Below are positions 37,883 to 51,843 of a stretch of 64,000 nt of DNA, piece after piece. The stretch is from Psettodes erumei (taxonomy: Eukaryota > Chordata > Actinopteri > Pleuronectiformes > Psettodidae). The stretch lies in NCBI GenBank assembly GCA_016785225.1, contig JAFBJZ010000361.1, positions 372,001 through 436,000 of the forward strand. The letters are read 5' to 3'. The notes under the pieces are model-generated. The model was not told the DNA's origin, made no database searches, and was given only the letters and a program-made list of their open reading frames with translations. How positions within the stretch are numbered: position 1 is the first letter of the stretch; every line of letters begins with the position of its first letter. The position numbers and the translations under genes were made by a program.

Positions 37883-40800
37883 CATGCAAGTTAATTAGAA
37901 AAAATATATAATCCTTATCATTTCAGTCCTGGTTAATTTTGTGACGTCAGCGAATAAGGTATAATGCTGTGGGCTCCAGAGCTCCAGGAGCAGCAAACTC
38001 TCTTTGAGCAGGTACTTTATCTGAAACAGCTGCAACCCATGAGGAAGGGGTGTATCTGTTTACAATGCAGCCAAAAAAAAGATTCAAGTAGTATATCTAA
38101 GGATATCAGTACTTTTACAGGATGCCACAAGCAACTGAAATCATGATGTCGTGCTGCAGGCATGTAGTGTAGCACTGTTACCTTGCAGAGGAGTGGGAGA
38201 TGTGCAGCATGTCTCCTGCATTGTCATCTCCATTGTTCATGTGGCTGTTCCTTGTTCTATTATTATTAGCAGTAGTTAATATAGTTATATAAAACAGTGT
38301 GCCACCAGAGGCAACAGTCTGTCTAAAAGAGTTGTGACAGAGACCTGCTGCAACAAATCTTTTTTTTTATTGACTTTTGTTCAATTACTGAAAGAAAGCC
38401 ACAACACTGCACATGCATGCTTTAAAAGCACAGACCAGAGAATATGGCATATTTCTTAAAACAATCAAACATCATCTTTCTGCAACAACAACAGATAAAG
38501 CCACTTTTAAAATCAATGCATTGGAAAATCTGTGATTACTGCACATTTAAATCACAACAAACCCAGCAGCTCTCCAGGGCTAAATAATGAATTAATGAAT
38601 TAGGCACACACTCATGCGCACACACACACACACACAGACTGGCATGTCCAGGGGAGTTCTGCAGCATATCAGCCAAGTCACATGCTGCAATTAACTGAAA
38701 TATCCAATCTAAGTCATTTCAAAGTGTGTTTTCATGTGCACAGAAATGAATGAGTTAGTCACTGTGCCCTTTATTAACACTGTAGAAATAACTAGAACAT
38801 CTGAATGGAATCTTGAATTGCATTTCCCTCTTTGCATGTTCTCTGCCTTCTTATAGCTCCCTGCCAACACTGCATTTCAACACATACAGTACATACCCAT
38901 GCAGCCAGACATACTGTATATCAACATAGTGATTTTACATCAAATACATCATCAACCAATATACACATTAAGTTTACAAAGAAAATGTGGTTTTGGTTTT
39001 TAACTGAGAACATTATAATTAATTCATCAGCACATGCCATGCTCCACCATTATATAGCAAACTGAAAAAGGCAATTAAAAGCTGAACACATTAATTAATA
39101 GGCATGACATGGAGCTCCTAACATTCAGCCTGCCTCCCGCCCTCTTGCAGTCCCAGCCTGTGATGCATGAGTATGAAGGACAGCGGCTGAGCATAAAGGG
39201 AACACAGTATGGGAACAACGGGAGCTGAGGCAAGCAGAGGATGTCTGCAGATAAAGAGCTTGTCATCAAAGAGACAGCCAAAGCAATTCCACCTTAAGAA
39301 TCTATCATCACTTCAGTATGATGAGATGGTTTGGTAAGAAAGAAAGCACTTACTGTCCCTCCAGTGGGAACTTTAAAGATGCACTAAACTTTTTTTTTTG
39401 TTAAGCAATAGATCAACTGATTATGTGTAATGGGAAAATAGGTTGCTTGTCGTGGTGAACACACTGGGACTTAACATCTCCATTTCCGCTGAATTCCATG
39501 GAGCACCTTGACAGATTTTCGCCAATTATTTTGGTTTAACAGCTACAAGCGCTCTTTCATCACACTCATTTCCAGTTGCAGACGGCAGCTGTTTTCAGCA
39601 GGATAGCCTGGATGAACCCGCTGTTCGTTACCTGCCTAGCATCAAACAACAAACAAAAAACACTTTGCAACTGCATCCTCCTCTTAATGGAGCATTTAGT
39701 CACTGAAAAACTTTTTAAGATGATCTGTCAGCGTTCAGTTTACAGCTTGTTGCGTTGCCCTAAACTGGTGCTGAAAATCATTTCATGCAGCTTTGTGTTT
39801 TAATATGGCTGCAAATGTTTTAGACTATTTAGCTGTACCACTACATGCATGTACACATTAAATGTAGCAGCTTTAAAAACATCCCATAAGTAAACACAAG
39901 GAAATTCAGCTAACTCAGTGGCAATATAGCAAGCTTTTAGGAGCATAAAAACATGAATACATTTTGCAAACAAATTATGTAAATTTGAAAAAAGAAAAAT
40001 GCCAGCTAGATACAGCAGGATTAGTGTAGGCAGAAAAATAAGGAGAAAGTGCAAACCATCCAGTCGTAACATACATATAAGTCACAGCACTGTACATTGT
40101 CATTTATAGTAAGAGAAGGAATGGAAGAGAAGGAAAGGAGGACAGGAAAATGTTGACCATATTTGCATGCAGTATGTTTTGCAAGAGTTTCATTTGTAAT
40201 TAGCCTCTTTAAACCTGCCTTAATTCCCCTTTTGAAATATATGTTATAGCTTCAGAGTGCATGTTGACCTGACACTGCCAACTAGAAAGAAAAATGGTTG
40301 ACTTTCTAAGTCCTCATACTGAGTAGATCTTATGGGAAAAGCTATTTACACTCGCTTTCTCACATTAAAGATGATGCCAGGAAGCTAACGACACAGGGTA
40401 TACTGCATGTGTAGCCATGCAACAGTGCTAAGGTATTAGCATGGTAGAGCCAATAATGGCTGTGTTTTCATCAGTTAAAGGGTAAGCTGACTTATGGGAC
40501 AAGTTTATGGGAGCAATTACTTACCACACCGATTTGAACCTATAAGTAACTCAACATCTCACTGTGAAATGTCAAAACTGCTGGATTTAACTGCTGGAAC
40601 ACTGAAATACAAGTGGCAAATATGGTAATGCTAGGTAGATCATTTCTCATTTATTTACAAATTGGAAATAAGATTTGTGTAATTGCTTAGCTTATAATGG
40701 TATTTTCAACATTTAGAGTTCACAGGTCACAATAAGATGTTTGCTTGATTATATGATTCAAATCTTGGGCATTGTTTGCTTCCATACAAGTTCCACAAAA

Positions 40801-41889
40801 CATCTACGTACACGGATGTATTAGTGTACATACGCAACATATGTCAAGGACGTGTTTAACATACATATTTTCTAGTTAACATGTACATGTGCAGTATACA
40901 GTATGTATAAATGTAAAAAGTGTAAGTGCTTCTAGTGTCCGGCAAGTCCAGCGTATCATGGCAGACATGCTAAGCAAAGGAAAAAAGAGATTCAGTCTCC
41001 TCTGATCCAGGCTAAACAGCACAGACTATACTGCATGCAGAGCTGCAACAACAATCATATTTTAACATGTAATTAATGCCAGTAAGTCCAAACCTCAAAA
41101 CTGAGAGGATCAGTCAGGGCACTAGTGAAATATCTTGATTTTAGAACCTAACTTACAGCACAGACTGACAATCATCACTCAGCAAAAAGAAAAGGAACAG
41201 ATGTAGATCTTAAGATGTGGCTTTTATCCTTGCCGAAATGAACTGATAGAGAGTGCTCTAACAGCTAGCTAAGCTGACAAGTGCACATCAATGTACAGTG
41301 GCAGAAACATTCACTCTTACAAACAGTATATATACAGTATTTTACACTCTCAGGAGGGATAAGCAAGGTGAGTAGGGTTTATATGGATACCCATCTTAAA
41401 CCAAGACATTTATGTTTAGAAGCTGATGTCTCACTCATATATTGTATCTGGCCAATATTTGTAAAAAAAATTCTAAATCCTGCATTTAATGTTTTACCAT
41501 TCTGGAGACAGCATGGGTCAGGGGGACACTAAGATAATACTGTTTTAATCTGATGGAACACAGAAAATTCTCCATCCTTGGACAGAGCATGTTGTCTTAG
41601 TTGAAAAATATCAAACTGCTGTTCACAGATTTGTCCATATAAAGGGGTAAACTCCATGATTACCACACCCATAACAACTGCCTCGCTGTATGTTTCATCT
41701 AACATCTAACATCTAACACCCTCTGTGTGTCAGGTTCAATCCGACAAGCCTGTTTATAGAAGACTTTGTACAGCTCAGGGATGAGAGTGAATGACCCTAT
41801 GATTATTATGATGACTGCTATTTTTGATATGTGACAGAGAAGATAACACTGATCATGATTAAACATAGTATGGTGATGAAGATTATAAA
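37883..41889. other. Non-coding stretch
   Basis: A short (CA)n tract lies at about 38620-38637. A triplicated ctaacatctaacatctaac occurs near 41699-41716. No gene is recognised. Confidence 0.4.
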
Positions 41890-42840
41890 TACACTGATCA
41901 GCCACAACAGTAAATCACTGAGAGGTGAAGAGAATAGTATTGATAATTCATTACAATGGATCCTGTCAGGGGCTGGGACATATGTGGCAGCAAGTGAGCA
42001 GTTACTTCTTGAAGCAGGAAAAATGAACAAATGTGAGGATGTGAGCGACTTTAACAAGGGTCGAATGGTGATATTGAGACGACTGGGTCAGAACGTCTCC
42101 AGAGCAGCAGGTCTCATGGAGTGTTCCTGGTATGCAGCGGTCAGTACCGACCAGAAGAGGTCCAAGGAAGGAGAACCGGTGAACTGGTGACAGGGTCATG
42201 GAGTGAAGGTTGACCTGTGTGGAAGAAGGTGTCCTGTTCTGATGAGTCGTGTTTCTTTTACATCACGTGGACGGCCGTGTGTGTGTGTGTGCGTGTCATT
42301 TACCTAGAGAAGAGATGGCACCAGGATGCACTATGGGAAGAAGGAAGGCTTACAGACGCAGTGTGACGTTCTGGACAATGTTCAGCTGGGAATTTGGGAA
42401 TTCTCGGGTCCTGGACTCACGTTGGTGTTACTTTGACACAAACCACCTCCCTGAACATTGTTGCAGACCAGTTGCTCCCCCTTCATGGCAGCAGTGTTTC
42501 GTGATGGCAACGCTCTCTTTCAGCTGGATCATGTGACTTTCCACACAGCAAACAATGTTCAGGAACAGTTTGAGGAACATGACAAAGAATTCAACCTGTT
42601 GATTTGGTCTCCAAATCCCCTAGAACTTAATCTGATCCAGGATCTGTGGGATGCACTGGAAAAACATGTCCGATCCATGGAGGCCCGCCCTAACAATTTA
42701 CTGGATGTAAAAGAATTTGATGCCTATGTTTGATGCCACAGGACACTTCAGAGGTCTTGTGGAGTCGAGACCTTGATGGGTCAGAACTGCTTCGGCAACG
42801 CAATAGGCGAGTTGTTTGAATGTTGCAGCTGATGAGTGTA
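41890..42840 (+). mobile_element. Tc1-like DNA transposon, full-length but broken
   Basis: Left terminal repeat TACACTGATCAGCCACAACA at 41890; inverted, diverged right repeat ending ctgatgagtgta at 42840 and followed by TA. The transposase starts near 42024 with M-N-K-C-E-D-V-S-D-F-N-K-G-R and R-R-L-G-Q-N-V-S-R-A-A-G, the helix-turn-helix DNA-binding domain. A later frame (42458-42733) holds the catalytic-domain wording around P-N-P-L-E-L-N-L-I-Q-D-L-W-D, normally P-D-L-N-P-I-E-H-L-W. A GT run at 42280-42292 and several frameshifts and stops separate the parts. Inactive relic of a fish Tc1/mariner family. Confidence 0.85.
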
Positions 42841-44041
42841 TATTGTACTTATATTTTGACTCATATTTTATTAACATTTTTTATTAACAGATTTTAGATT
42901 TTAAAGACCATATCTAGCCAGTTAATGCTTGTGTTGCTCACACTAATTACACTGTTGCTGTTGGTTTTAATAATTCTGCAGAAGAAGAATGTGTCTCCAA
43001 AATGCCATACAATGTCTCAAGTGCCTCAACTTTTTTTAACTTTTGGTAAAAAAAAAAAAAAAAAAGGTTTTCATGCTGAGGGCAATGCCACTTGACCTGA
43101 CCAGAACTATTAAAAGGATCAACTAAACATTTGTAGTTCTCTGCTTAGAATTCTTAGTTTACTGTTTACTGTTGAGACAGATTGAATATATTTTTAAAAC
43201 ATTTTAATATTTTGTCTCTCTCCCTGCTGTAGATTTTTAAATAAAAGAGACATGCTAAAATATACATGGTATACTGGGCAGCAGATAAACACTATTTCCC
43301 CTACCCAGACCTTTAACAAAATCTTTTAAAATATTCATATTGATATTTTGCTCAAGTGAGAGTCTGTGCTTGCTATTGCACTAGAGAAAAAGATTCCTTT
43401 AAAGCTCTCGTGTCTTTAAAAACAGAAAGCTTTCATTCAGCTTTCAGCATCACAGTTGCCTGGAGGATGTAAAACAGATTAGAAAACATGAGCACAGTCG
43501 TAGACTGAAATTAACTTGCTAATGAGTCATGTCAAAGTCAATGTAGACATTGAACAGGGTACATTACTGAAACTGCATCATATGCAGTCTTTTATAAAGT
43601 AATTTTATAAATTATATGTCCTAAAATTGCAAAATAACTGACCATGATTACATTAGTAATGTAAAGCAGATTGTAGGAATTTATAATGGTTTTGGTTCAT
43701 TAGGAGCTCCCCTCCCTTGTGAATTTTGGGGGATTAAAAATGTAGAAGGATAATTCTTTAACAAACTTGAGGTAACATATGAACGTTTGGCAAGCAATTC
43801 TGAAAAGACTTTGTGGCCAAAGAAACCAATTTTCCATACCACAGTGTAGGTTAGGTCATTTCATCATCTTCCATCTATTTACATGGGACCTCAATGGTCG
43901 AGGCAGAATCTGCCACTTTTCACTCAGGAAATAAATGGTCACAGGTTTCTACTCTTTTGTGATCCACAGCTGTTTTCTCCACAGATTTCAGTGGTACTTA
44001 CAAATTTCTAGATTTCCTACAATATATTAACATGGAAATAT
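42841..44041. other. trhr2 3' flank and probable 3' UTR
   Basis: A poly-A run lies at 43049-43066. The trhr2 3' UTR should begin at 44041 and run downward, but its end is not marked by an obvious minus-strand AATAAA. No gene is recognised. Confidence 0.4.
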
Positions 44042-44620
44042 CTATATTTTTTCCTCTTCATCATTTACTATATGTTTGCCTGCAAAATGCACTGTGGTAT
44101 GATTTGAGGAAGGCCGGTTCAAATCCGTATCATTGATTGGCAATGTCTCAAATGGAGCCACAACAAAGCTGAAAGTAGCTGGACTGGTATCAGTGGGATG
44201 GTCTGCTTCTTTGCCATTGACCGTCTCCTGATTGCTGCTTCCATTCTGTTTTGTAGTCATATCAGTGGTCTCGTTCAGGATGGTTCTCTTGGTATTTTCG
44301 TTGGTTCCGTTGCTGTTGGCCTGGGAGGTCCGGGGTTCTCGGACGGTGCTGAATGACTGGATTGCTGAAAGCGTCCTCTGATTTCCTTCTGGCCGCTGGC
44401 AACGGTAGAGCCCACGAAACGCAGACCGAAACTTCTGAGACATGGCATTGTATATCACAGGGTTTATGGCACTGTTGGCGTAGATGCATGTCCGACAAAA
44501 CAGGAGGAACCAGGCATCCAGATAGGGCGTGGACACAAACGAGTTGATCAGAACTAAAGTCCGGTAGGGCATCCACAGCAGGGCGAATAGGATCACCACC
44601 ACTGCCAGCATCTTAGTCAC
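44042..44620 (-). CDS. trhr2: TRH receptor, last coding exon (TM6, TM7, C-terminal tail)
   Basis: Last coding exon, residues 265-456 and the TAG stop at 44044-44042. The acceptor is ttccccgcag|gtgact, so the exon begins with valine in V-T-K-M-L-A-V-V-V, not with a start codon. It encodes TM6 (W280-M-P282-Y283-R284), extracellular loop 3, TM7 (F-C-R307-T-C-I-Y and N317-P-V-I-Y321) and helix 8 (S-Q-K-F-R-S-A-F-R) with C338 as a possible palmitoylation site. Y283 and R307 correspond to the TRH-binding residues Y282 and R306 of mammalian TRHR1. The cytoplasmic tail of about 118 residues is rich in S, T, N and acidic residues, as expected for GRK/arrestin regulation (inference), and seems longer than in mammalian TRHR2. 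I saw no canonical AATAAA on this strand in the first kilobase after the stop, so the 3' UTR end is unknown. Confidence 0.95.
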   Translation of the reverse strand: MTKMLAVVVILFALLWMPYRTLVLINSFVSTPYLDAWFLLFCRTCIYANSAINPVIYNAMSQKFRSAFRGLYRCQRPEGNQRTLSAIQSFSTVREPRTSQANSNGTNENTKRTILNETTDMTTKQNGSSNQETVNGKEADHPTDTSPATFSFVVAPFETLPINDTDLNRPSSNHTTVHFAGKHIVNDEEEKI

Positions 44621-47600
44621 CTGCGGGGAAGAAGCAGAAACACAGTTAATTAAAGCTCCATTAAAGTAGCTGTGGTATTAATGTTTTTGTGAGTAATGAC
44701 TCTCAGTCACTGGCAGACAAACAGCAGTCCAGGCCTACAGCAAAAAAAAATATGTGGCCCCTGATGAAAGCTGAAGTAATCACCTTCATACTGTAAATGC
44801 ACTTTTACATCATTTGTCATAAACAACTGAAGTTAACCATGTATAATCATCTGAACCTAGTGTGAAGCCAGCATCCATGCTGAGCTTCTACGTCTTGTTT
44901 TGCAACTGTTTTACTAATGTACTAATGCTTTGCAACAGCAGGAAATGCAACAGTACATTCCCTCAACTCTAACTCAATCTGGCTATTCATGTGGACAGTA
45001 TGGACAATTGATTTGTGTGGATAACCTATTGATTACAACTCCTTTGTTTTAGTGAGACACAAAACATTTGTACATCATTTTTGCCAAATGAATACATTAC
45101 AAGTCATTTTAAACTTACTAATAGGACATTAGCATCACAAACAAGTTTTATCAATGCATTTTATTGGAACAAGGAAAAGGTCTGCATTTTAACCACACAT
45201 GTAATGTTTTTTTTTAATCTTATATTTGTGTTTAAAAATGAATGCCATTTCACATACAATTGCTTTGTGGGATAAGATGCTGGTGAATACAAGAGGGGTT
45301 GGAGGCATAAAGGAGGGCTCTGTTTTCTGGGTGTGTCAGGGTGCAGCCAGTTAACTATGAAAATCAGAAAGAAAGTCTGAACAAATTGACATGGAAAACA
45401 GCCTTGATGCACTGCCAGCTTAACAAATAGGTGGGACTATAATGTTAGCAAAAAACTGCAAATTTACCCTCCATATCAACAACAATATTAAAAATCCACC
45501 TGACTCTTTACTCAGGAGAGGCAGGCCTGTGTGGAGGCTGAGAGATGACATGTTCATGACAATGTATTATCATTTACTGATGTGAAAACCATAACCTTTC
45601 ATGATGAGTAAGGCATCCATTAACACAGTGATATAAATTACACTAAAACACACTTGTCAGATGCCTGGGTTTCAACATAGTTTTCAATTCACATTGATAT
45701 TCATATTGATGTTCTTTTATAAAATTAAGATGTGTGTTACCCAGAGCAAATTGTTCCGTGCACCTAACCCCTTTGAACCTTTTAAAATCTCTTTCAGCTG
45801 ACTCAGCACAGTGTTAATGTGTATTAATTGGGCTTTATTTTTTTGAACATGCATTTATTAATTTAACATTTTCTATATGATGTTTTTTTCTACATAATGC
45901 TTTCATTATTTGTTATACATTTGACTGCTTAGTGTGTATCTGTCCATGACTGTTTTTACATTTGGGGATTACTAAATAAAAATGCTCCTGTCAGTATAAC
46001 CACTGAGAATTAAAAAATCATATTCATAAAGAATTACAAAACATTTAGAAACTTGTAAAGTAGATAAATACAGCCCACCATAGAAGGCAAATAGATGATG
46101 ATGAATAAATAAATAAATCAGGTAGGATTATTATACTTCTAATGTCTATGGAGTACTGTAGCCCAATATTAATTAAGCCCTAGCAACGATGCGCTTGACA
46201 TTTGTCAAACAAGAACAACATACACATGAAAACAATGCACCAAACAGGAGAGCAGAGAGCGGCTGCACCGCCATTTTCATAACTTATATAGTTATATATG
46301 TACTGTAATCAGGGTGCCCTTGAAAATAGAGTTCGCTCTCAATGGCCTTTCTTGTATATGAATGAACTGTCGGATGAGTCCACAACAATCAACACGCCGT
46401 CGAGAAAATACAAGTAGCTAATCGTTGTGTACCAAATTGCCAAGGACCATTATATGCACCGTTATAATTTCCCTGATTAGCTATGATTGCTTCATGGTTA
46501 TTTCAGTCACCATCAACAAGTCAAATGGCACATAAGCAATATCCAAGGAGAGAGAGTGTGTGTGTGTATTTGTGTGCAGTCAGTATGTCTGTGTGGGTGG
46601 GTTTGGGAGAATTTGACACCAATAATTAACATGCTGTGTGTGTCTCATCTTAAGAGGGAGTTAACTGAGGCTTCTTATAGCTAAGTGACTCATTTGAAGA
46701 GTGAGAGACAAAGGAGGGGGTAGGGCAATTATAGGAAGGAAGATGAAAAGAAAGGAAAAGGGAACGATGGGGAAAATGAAGCAAAAGTTAAAGAACAGGT
46801 ACAAAATAAAGCCACACAAAATCACTCTTGCACGGCCCACGCAGTTAAACAGTTATGACTCAAAAGGTTTAGTCATGTTTAATGGGTCTATAACCTCAGA
46901 CAGTGATAGACGAAAAGCAGCTTGTCATTTTCTGTTATGATGTTATCATCTGCCTCCGGTCTGATGTAGAGCAAACAGCGAGACAGAAAATAATGACTGA
47001 AGCCGCACGTAAACATGCACTTGATGGCTAACTTTATGATATCAGGCTAAAAGACTGGGGCTGAAGCTGCGCATCTCAGGCAACAAAGTCAGTATTCTCA
47101 CCAGATACCGATCCAAAAACAAAACATAAGGAGACAAGTGTTACTTTTGTCTGTTAATGTGAAAACTACAACCCAAAATAACTATCATTCAAAAATATGA
47201 TTTAAAAAGTTATGATCTGAAATCAAATGAAATCAATAGATTTGCATATAAAATCATCTCAGCTTCTGTTACTGGTGTTCTAGTTTGAAATTCTGAGAGC
47301 ACCCACTGTGAAAAAATGAAGTCAAAATATCCTATGTACTGGTGACGTTATTTGGAGCCGAAATCTATTTCAGCTGTCAATCATGATGCCATCAAAGAGC
47401 TAATAAAAAGTAAACATGCAAGAATAATGAACAGTTGAACGTACATCAGCATGACAAGCTAACTAAAATGAGAGAAACCATGTCTAGGAAAAAAATAATT
47501 CACATGCGTGGATTTTTTCTTTTGGCACTGACGTCAGCCCAGGTTTTTGTTTGGTCAGTCAAGCAATCACTTTCCACTGCCTCGAGACAGTTGTGTTTTC

Positions 47601-50600
47601 ACGAGCAGACAAAAGTCTCAAAATAAAACAGCACTCTCAGGGTATTGAGGTGCGCAATACAAGACGTGGGTTTCACTTTCAACATGACAAAAGAAAAGGC
47701 CTTTGGGATGAGGACTGCCAAACATCAGGCTATTTGGGGTAATACTAGCTGGAGCTGCTGATAACATTACCCCAGCTGTACATGTCTGTTTGTGTGTTTG
47801 TTTGTTAAATAACCTGCCCCACAAACCTATGTAGGTACTGATGTGCCCCTTCATTTCAGTATAAGTAACGCTTGGTTGCTACTGAAGGCGGTAAGCTAAT
47901 TAGTTGGACATGCTAAACCTAACATTAGAGAAGATAAACTGTGAATTAGTGTCATGTACTGTACAATATTGGCCTGAATACGAAGTAGACAATGATGTAC
48001 TCACTGACTGGTGGCCATGGTAACAGCTGAGACTTTTCTGAACCCCTCCACATCTGCCAGAAGGGGGGGGGGGGTTATCAGTCGCCAATGATGCTACATG
48101 CCCCCCCACCCAGTCTCATCACTCCCTCTGAAGATATTTTAAAGATTTCAACCTGCCTTCACGCTGTGGTAACAAATCTGCTGAGGCATGGCTGCCTTTC
48201 ACTCACCTGCAGCAGAAAAAAAAATTGACAACAAAGTGCGGCAGGTTGATACCAGGTATCATGCACATGCCTGCTCTCAACAGAATGCTGTTTGAGATAA
48301 AGGTCTGCGCCCATGCCTTAAGCAGAGAGCCAGTGACAGCCAACTCGGCAGGTTGATAATAAAGTAAAATCTCTGCACAGCAAAGCGTTTAATTGAACAC
48401 AAAAGAGGCAGGGAGGAGGGCTTTCTAATTATCTCTGTGCTGCAAGAATAGGACGGAAAGCATTGGGGTGACATTCTGAATATGCATATTATGATTATGA
48501 TTAATTATGGTGGCAAGAGCATTAAAAAAAGCTGTTTTTAATGAAGAACAGCATCCTCCCAGACAGCTCTATCCATGAATCCTCTGCCCAATGTGCCAAA
48601 GAATTAGCCTCTGACAATGACCATGCTTCCCTCTTCTTCAACATGCACTTGAGGAGATCACACACGAACAAACTCCCAGAGATCAAAACCACACAGAAAT
48701 CTCAAGCCACCACTGTATTAATCTCCAATAATAAAAGTGCCATTCTTTGGCGTACACAAGTTTATCAAACTCCTATCAGATTAAGATGGCCTATCAAAAG
48801 ATGAATGAAAGAGCATGAAGTGCCTATTGAAGAACTGAGAGTGTAAAATCATCTCCAGTATTAAGCGCACTTCAATGTAAATCCCAAATCACATTATGCA
48901 AATCTGCTCCTCGATGGGGCCCCCTTGAACACATGAGATTACCATCTCCTCTGTGCTCTCGCATTACAGTTCAGTCTCACAGAGACATGCAGACGGTGGC
49001 AGAAAACAATCCATGCTAAAGTTCGTAGGTCTGCATGGGAAACATTCAGTGCTCTTTCTGGTAAATGGTATTGATTCATTTATTATTTGAAAAAACAATA
49101 AAATCATTAGTTTACAATCTTATATGACCAAGTACATTAGAAAATCTGGTTCTTTGATCCAAAGTACAAACCCATCTTAAAGGTGCACAGACTACTATTT
49201 TTTTTAATATTAACAATGAAAAACAGGAATAATGTGAAAGGTCTAACTAATGATCTGCACTACAGAGCATTTTATGTACATTCAGCTTATTGTTTTGATT
49301 TTAAAGCCCACAAACAAACATCACGGTCACTCTTATGACAAACTCCATCCAAGATCATATGGTCTTCTTGTGATTGCCATTTTAAAAGTGGAACTACGTG
49401 TCTAGCCATTACTATATGGGAGGAGCAATATAGGCAATATTTGTTTTTATACTACAGCCCTCTACCCCCAGTGGCAAAATTCCAAAACTTGGCAGTCTTA
49501 TTTAGGTTGTAGCGACATTAGCCAAAATGTTTTGCAATATCAGTTAGATTATTCCTCACCACATGGTGGCACTATAGCTACCCTTTAAAAGTATGTGAGT
49601 CACCAGTGTCAGTCTTGAAGCCTTTATGTTATATTCATCATTTCCTAGAGAACCTTTCGAAAAAGCTTTGGGACCATATGTCTTGCTTTAAGTGTGTAGC
49701 CGCGAGACAAAAGAAAAAACATACAGAGGAAAATGGAATAATAAAGTGCGAGCAGCAATGACACAACAATACAGATCTCATAGTTGAGTTCCATATTACA
49801 GTCAACCACCAGTCGGCTGCAAACACTGAAGAAGAAGACCAGAAGAATGGAAACTGTATTTTTGTAGTGAATTCAAACAAACCCTTGACTGAGAGGATTC
49901 ATCATAGTATCACAGCGAGCTGAGGATCTTGAGTGTTGGGGCATTTAGAGGCATCTGTCCTACCAAGCAAACATGATGTCACAGATGCCCTGTAGCCTTT
50001 TCATGTGTTTGTACCTTAATGCATATATTTAATCTACAGGCGTCTCACCAAAACACACTGTGTTCTTTCTCCCCAAGACTTTGTTGGTGAACGGTGGCAT
50101 TTCTTGGCACTCTACCAACATCTGCAGATCAGTGGGCTAGTGTGAAACCACAGGCAGTAATATCTATTTGAAATGAAATGTGTTATGAGGCCAGAGAGTA
50201 AGCTGTAAAAGCAGAATGGCTCCACGGAAGATTACTTTGCCCCATTTGCTGCTCACCTATTTTTTTAAGGTCAAACATGCAGTTACAGCTTCAGTTTGTT
50301 TAAATGGCAATGCGTGGTCAGTAGGCATTCCCAGCTTAGATGGGAAAATAGGCTGACACCAAGAAACAAGTGGCTGCAGGTACCACGAGTGGGGTCAGAA
50401 GTCACATCCCTCAATGAGTGTCTAGCCTCTGTAACTGGAAAATGTCTGGACCATGGTGCTGTTCTACAAGGAGAAAGACAGATCCACATTCCCTGTGTGG
50501 GAACCAGGTACAAACACGGCCTATCTAGTGTGCCAAGAAAATCCTAAATTACATATTTTATCAGCCACTTCCAGGTTTACCACAGCAAAAAAGAAAAAAA

Positions 50601-51843
50601 ATAGAATGTTTTGCTCCCTGGGGTTTGGGCTACTCATAAGGCAGATAGACTGTTGGAATTATCCCAGCACATTTTAGAGCGGATATGGACTGTGAGTACT
50701 TTCTGTGTTTGTTTCTGTAGATCTGCAGATTTGACCTTCCTCATGTCTGATAAAAATAACACCACATTTCTGCAGGACTGGAACACGCTGATCTTTCTGT
50801 TTTTAAAAGTATACAGGACAGAAATAATACTATATGTTGAAGTAATAGTTGGATTTAATCAGTGTATGCACTGGTGATCAAAAAATCATTGGTATTGATC
50901 AGTAAATTAGAGGTGGCCAGTAATTTCCTGGAGTGTTAGGGGTGGATGGTGAGCAAGTGTCCATGTTGTTAAGTCCCATTTTGTATATTCTATGTTTTAA
51001 AAAAAATACCTGCATGGTGTGTGGTTTTGCATTGTATGATCAATAACATTTGTATTCATGCTCATTAGAAGCACAGACTTGTACCCAGAAGTCAAAGCTG
51101 GGAGTGATGGAAGGTGAACTCTCAATTTAAGAATTTTGGGAATAAATCTAAGGAACGCATGACAAGATTCCATTTTTGCAGCAGCTCAGCCTTTGTAGCA
51201 GCATCACAGAGGAGCCAACCATCCGCGAAAAGAAATCTGTCCCGCAGAATCAAAACAGGGTTATTTTGTATTCTTCTGTGGGGAACAGAAATCTCTGCAC
51301 GGTGGCTTTTCCACGGTGACTTCTGAAAGAAGAAAAAATTTGGACACAAAAGTAGTCAAAAAAAGATGCACGAAAAAAGAGCTTTGTCATAACACTCCTG
51401 AGTGGATAAAGGTGTATGAAGGTAGAAGCTTTCAGGACTAAAAGGCCGGAGACAATGTACTCTACATCCGAGAGCACGGACAAAAAGCAGCACTGCTGAG
51501 CAATAAAAATACAGAGAAAAAGAGAGCGGGAGAGCAGGGCTTTCTCAGTAAGATAGCTCTTTGACTGCTCAGCCTGAGGAAAAGAAGCCATAACCACCAC
51601 AATTGCCTTCGGGACCTCATAACAGCCATGACAAAAGGCCACTTTTCTGACGCTCTTAACAAGGAATCATGGCCTCTATACTTCCAGAAGATCACACAGA
51701 CAGCCAAAGAGACCGGGGTCAAATGTGACTAAAGCTATCGCACAACAATTACTTGATAGATAAGGCAACGCGTTTCAACAAGAACAGAGAGTGCGGAGGG
51801 GGTTTATTGGGAAAGGGGGGTAAATGCGGGACGAGGCATTGAC
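44621..51843 (-). other. trhr2 intron 4, phase 0, before TM6
   Basis: GT-AG intron of 7,223 bp. Its position between S-S-R-K-Q and V-T-K-M-L-A matches the intron known to interrupt mammalian TRHR near TM6. Contents seen: short GT tracts near 46555, a run of G at 48063-48074, and AT-rich sequence. The block 48250-48540 is smoother and looks possibly conserved, but this cannot be tested here. No other coding exon is recognised. Confidence 0.88.

Noticed and set aside
48541..48804. Plus-strand open frame of 87 codons inside trhr2 intron 4
   Set aside because: No family features; opposite strand to trhr2 and within its intron, with no splice or promoter evidence.
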